Assembly (NCBI GenBank): GCA_021787615.1 | Contig: JAJYLP010000029.1 | Coordinates: 1-38,437, forward strand | DNA length: 38,437 nt | Direction of reading: 5' to 3' | Origin: Pseudomonadota bacterium | GTDB lineage: Bacteria; Pseudomonadota; Gammaproteobacteria; Steroidobacterales; Steroidobacteraceae | In this document: piece by piece, positions 35,837 through 38,437 of the stretch | How the letters are laid out: every line of letters begins with the position of its first letter | Numbering within the stretch: position 1 is the stretch's first letter | Notes under the pieces: generated by a model | Database searches by the model: none | Told to the model about the DNA's origin: nothing | What the model saw: the letters and a program-made list of their open reading frames with translations, nothing else | Made by a program: the position numbers and the translations under genes

Positions 35837-36211
35837 ATGAAGCAGCGAAATGCGTCGCGTGATCCCCGTCCCGCTCTGTGCAGCGTCAATTCGTATCTGG
35901 AAAAGAATTTCCCCGACTTCTTCGCCGAGGCACGCTTTCAGGTCGGCGACGACGACTATTTTCTCTACGCGCGCTTCGGCCAGTATCTGGCCCGCACCAT
36001 CGAACAGAACCGCGCGCCCCGCCAGAAGATCAACCGCGGATTCACCGTGCTCAACAAGATGGCCCGGGCATCGGCACGACACCCCGGCATCCGTCAGATC
36101 CTCGTCTCCGGCCCCCTCGAGTACCTCGTCGATGCGCCCAAGGCGCGCGCGCTGGCGCTGAAGCGCCTCTCGCCGGTCGCCCAGGGATATCTCGAGAGCC
36201 TCTGCGAGTAG
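35837..36211 (+). CDS. Small conserved-looking protein of unknown function
   Basis: A 124-residue protein I do not recognise. It contains VNSYLEKNFPDFFAEARFQV and DDDYFLYARFGQYLARTIEQ with an even spread of aromatic and charged residues, and a C-terminal LKRLSPVAQGYLESLCE. It looks like a soluble alpha-helical protein with no signal peptide; a DUF7674-like fold is possible but unproven. The ATG at 35837 is preferred, although AGGAGG (35818-35823) is 13 bases away; an in-frame GTG at 35825 sits too close to it. The DUF924 gene starts six bases after its stop, so they are probably co-transcribed. Confidence 0.65.
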   Translation: MKQRNASRDPRPALCSVNSYLEKNFPDFFAEARFQVGDDDYFLYARFGQYLARTIEQNRAPRQKINRGFTVLNKMARASARHPGIRQILVSGPLEYLVDAPKARALALKRLSPVAQGYLESLCE

Positions 36212-36217
36212 CACACC

Positions 36218-36868
36218 GTGAGCGCCCCGCGCGGCCATGCTCCGGTGGACGAGGCGCTCGAGGTCAATCGATTCTGGTTCGGCCCGCCGCCGCTCGGACT
36301 GCACACGCTGCGCGACCGCGAGAAGCTGTGGTTCGGCGTGTGCGCCACGGTGCAGCAGCAGGCCGCCATCGACGAGATGATCCGCGAGCGCTTCGCCGGG
36401 CTGATGGAGCGCGCCGCGGCCGGCGCGCTCGGCGCCTGGGCCGCGAGCCCCCATCGCCGGCTCGCACTGATCCTGCTGCTCGATCAGTTTCCGCGCAACG
36501 CGTTTCGCGGCACGGCCCGCGCATTCGCCACCGATGAGCAGGCCCTCGCGCTCGCGCTCTCGGGGATTCAAGCTGGGGCCGATGCGGCGCTCTCGTCGCT
36601 GGAGCGACTGTTCCTGTGCATGCCGCTGCAGCATGCCGAACGGCTCGACGTGCAGGAGGAGTCCGTCGCCGCCTACCGTCGGCTGCTCGAGGAGGCACCG
36701 GTCGAGCTGCGGCCATTCTTCGCCGGCGTAGGGGCCTTCGCCGAGCGTCATCACGCGATCGTGCGCCGCTTCGGGCGCTTCCCGCACCGCAATGCGACGC
36801 TCGGGCGCGCGAGCACGCCCGAGGAGCAGGTCTATCTGGCCAGCAGGCCGGACCGCTTCGGTCAATAA
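36218..36868 (+). CDS. DUF924 family protein
   Basis: A 216-residue all-helical protein of the DUF924 family (TPR-like fold, function unknown). Diagnostic stretches are the N-terminal VNRFWFGPP, LALILLLDQFPRNAFRGTARAF, LERLFLCMPLQHAERLDVQE and the final GRFPHRNATLGRASTPEE. It is cytoplasmic. Translation starts at GTG 36218, six bases after the previous stop. Confidence 0.93.
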   Translation: MSAPRGHAPVDEALEVNRFWFGPPPLGLHTLRDREKLWFGVCATVQQQAAIDEMIRERFAGLMERAAAGALGAWAASPHRRLALILLLDQFPRNAFRGTARAFATDEQALALALSGIQAGADAALSSLERLFLCMPLQHAERLDVQEESVAAYRRLLEEAPVELRPFFAGVGAFAERHHAIVRRFGRFPHRNATLGRASTPEEQVYLASRPDRFGQ

Positions 36869-37044
36869 GCCGCGCACGCCGGCGCGCCCGCGCCGCGCGC
36901 CTCGAATTGGTGCGGTGAACGCTCGCACGGGTCCAAATCGGGGCACGCAGCGCGCGTACCTTCGACCCAACGGGCCTCGCAGCGGCTCGGTGGGGTGGCA
37001 TGGGCGTTGCATCGGCCTGGCCACACCATGCCCCGGCCCCCGCA

Positions 37045-37956
37045 ATGATGCGCCTCTCCCGTCCCCCGCCGACCCGAAGCCTGCGGGTCTTCTGCGTCGC
37101 CGCCCGTCACCGCAGCTTCAAATTCGCCGCCGACGAGCTGTGCCTGACACCGTCGGCGGTCAGTCATCAGATTAAGGATCTCGAGGACACCCTGGGTGCG
37201 CGCCTCTTCGAGCGCCGGCCGCGTTCACTCGAGCTGACGCGCGCCGGTGCTGCGCTGCTTGCGCAAGTCGAGCCGCTGCTCGAGGCGCTCGACCGCAGTG
37301 TCGCCGAATTCGCGCGTGGCGGCGGCCGGCGCAGCGTGCGTATGGTGCTGCCGCCGTTCTTCGCCAGCGAGCTGTTCATTCCACGGCTCGGTGCATTCTG
37401 CGCGCACCATCCCGGGATCGATCTGCAGATCGATTCACACGATCCGCGCCCCACCGCCCATCCGCCGAGCGCCGACGTATCCGTTCTGCTGGTCGACTCC
37501 GAGCCGCAGGGCCTGCAGTGCACGCCGCTCTTTGCACTGTCGTTGAGCGCGGTCTGTGCGCCGCAGCATCTGTGCACGATCGCTCGGCTGGGCGGCGCGG
37601 TGTTCAAGGAGTTGACGCTGATCGTACACAAGAGCTCGGCCGAGGCGTGGAGCGAGTGGGCGCGCGAAGTGGGGATCGAGGCGCCGGAGCCGTCCCGCGT
37701 GCTCGAGCTCGACACCATGCATGCGGTGGTACGCGCCGCTGAACACGGCATCGGCGTGGCTCTCGTGCCCACGGCGCATTGCGCGGAAGGCTTTCGCACC
37801 GGTGCGCTGGCACGGGTATTTCCCGTCGAGCTCCGTACGCCCGACACTTACTATCTCGTCAATCGCGCCAAAGACGGCGACAGGCCCGACGTGCGCGCGC
37901 TCGCCGACTGGATGCGCGAGCAATTCGGCTCCGCGAAACAAACATCTCCGTGCTGA
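37045..37956 (+). CDS. LysR-family regulator, GcvA/AmpR-like
   Basis: A 303-residue LysR transcriptional regulator. The winged helix-turn-helix is at the start (LRVFCVAARHRSFKFAADEL, then CLTPSAVSHQIKDLEDTLG), with the linker helix in the LLAQVEPLLEALDRSV region. The effector domain (RSVRMVLPPFFASELFIPRL onward) resembles the GcvA/AmpR subgroup, with a matching VRAAEHGIGVALVPTAHCAE block. The ATG at 37045 is used; an in-frame upstream start at 37000 is possible. The next gene (38076, same strand) and a palindrome at 37967-37978 suggest a possible target, but LysR targets are more often divergent, so this is only a hint. Confidence 0.88.
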   Translation: MMRLSRPPPTRSLRVFCVAARHRSFKFAADELCLTPSAVSHQIKDLEDTLGARLFERRPRSLELTRAGAALLAQVEPLLEALDRSVAEFARGGGRRSVRMVLPPFFASELFIPRLGAFCAHHPGIDLQIDSHDPRPTAHPPSADVSVLLVDSEPQGLQCTPLFALSLSAVCAPQHLCTIARLGGAVFKELTLIVHKSSAEAWSEWAREVGIEAPEPSRVLELDTMHAVVRAAEHGIGVALVPTAHCAEGFRTGALARVFPVELRTPDTYYLVNRAKDGDRPDVRALADWMREQFGSAKQTSPC

Positions 37957-37966
37957 TTGAGATGCG

Positions 37967-37978
37967 CTCATGCATGAG
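37967..37978. promoter_or_regulatory. Palindrome downstream of the LysR gene
   Basis: CTCATGCATGAG is a perfect 12-base palindrome, 98 bases before the start of the following secreted-protein gene. It could be a regulator site in that gene's promoter region. Confidence 0.35.
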
Positions 37979-38075
37979 ACAATTCTTTTCGTTTGTGGCC
38001 CCACCGGCCGCGCCCTATCCTGGCCCCGCGCTGACGAAGCGCTCGAACCGGGCATCACCGGACAGGAGAGCGGAC

Positions 38076-38437
38076 ATGACGCCACACTGCCGCAAGCATC
38101 GCGCGTTGCCTCTGGCGCTGTATGCCGGATTCGCTCTGGCGGGCTCGGCGGCCGCGCGCGCGGGCACCCAACCCCACCCCTTCGTGCTCACCGCGTACGG
38201 CGCCGGGCCCGGTGGCCGGGATCTGCTCGCCGGCCGCTACCCCGCCGCACTGCGGCGACTGCGAGCCCGCGGCGGCGCGGCCCCCGACCCCAGGGCGTTC
38301 AGCGCCAACAGCTGCGTAGCGTTCGAGATGACACAACATTTGCGCGCCGCGCAATCCGCATGCGACGCCGCGGTCCTCGCCGCCGAGAGCGCGCGCCTCG
38401 ATGCCGCGCCCTGGAGCGGCTCATCGAGGATCAGCGC
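38076..38437 (+). CDS. Secreted protein, partial, function unknown
   Basis: The frame opens at ATG 38076 behind GGAGAG (38065-38070) and runs off the window after about 120 residues without a stop. It begins MTPHCRKHRALPLALYAGFA with a signal peptide cut near SAAARAG (about residue 30). The mature part is alanine- and arginine-rich, with the helical pattern GRDLLAGRYPAALRRLRARG and the cysteine-bearing FSANSCVAFEMTQHLRAAQS, then ACDAAVLAAESARL, which resembles a degenerate TPR pair. Function is unknown. The gene continues beyond the window. Confidence 0.65.
   Translation, partial: MTPHCRKHRALPLALYAGFALAGSAAARAGTQPHPFVLTAYGAGPGGRDLLAGRYPAALRRLRARGGAAPDPRAFSANSCVAFEMTQHLRAAQSACDAAVLAAESARLDAAPWSGSSRIS

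Overview
The window is a 38.4 kb piece of a GC-rich chromosome. The housekeeping genes (dut-coaBC, radC, rpmB-rpmG, ftsY-ftsE-ftsX, rsmD-coaD, mutM, rpoH) and a HiPIP point to a gammaproteobacterium. Large secreted beta-propellers and an S9 dipeptidyl-peptidase suggest something near the Xanthomonadales/Nevskiales; this is inference from family content, not a database match.

Left part (1 to about 18.9 kb) is loosely packed and accessory in character. It holds an M50 site-2 protease with no canonical start codon, a VapBC-type toxin-antitoxin pair with a palindromic operator, a Tat-exported amidase, an FMN reductase, a 42-residue membrane protein, a PQQ-type propeller protein, a 1122-residue VPS10/BNR propeller protein, a decayed CTP-synthase-like amidotransferase, an MscS channel, a TetR regulator with a double operator in front of a divergent saccharopine-dehydrogenase-like gene, a YncE-like propeller, ChaB, a small P-loop kinase and a frameshifted GNAT acetyltransferase. 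Several gaps of 300-520 bp contain nothing I recognise.

Middle part (18.9 to 34.5 kb) is dense and mostly housekeeping. A DPP4-like peptidase is followed by a 542-residue protein with a YkgJ/FliB-type cysteine cluster. Then come dut-coaBC facing radC, a HiPIP electron carrier, rpmBG, ftsX-ftsE-ftsY facing away from rsmD-coaD, mutM, a cytochrome b561, rpoH and an ACT-domain malic enzyme. Two loci that are separate in Escherichia coli (coaD-mutM-rpmGB-radC-coaBC-dut and rsmD-ftsYEX-rpoH) are merged here. rpoH is uncoupled from ftsX and has a perfect CIRCE element built into its apparent promoter, which implies HrcA repression of the sigma-32 heat-shock factor.

Right part (34.5 to 38.4 kb) holds a membrane protein that looks like the sensor half of a PdsS-type histidine kinase with no kinase, a small unknown protein, a DUF924 protein, a GcvA/AmpR-like LysR regulator and the start of a secreted protein cut by the window edge.

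The most interesting items are the CIRCE-rpoH circuit, the kinase-less PdsS-like sensor, the M50 gene that seems to need an AUC start, and the amidotransferase relic interrupted by a single in-frame UGA. I saw no CRISPR array, rRNA, complete tRNA, insertion sequence or prophage.
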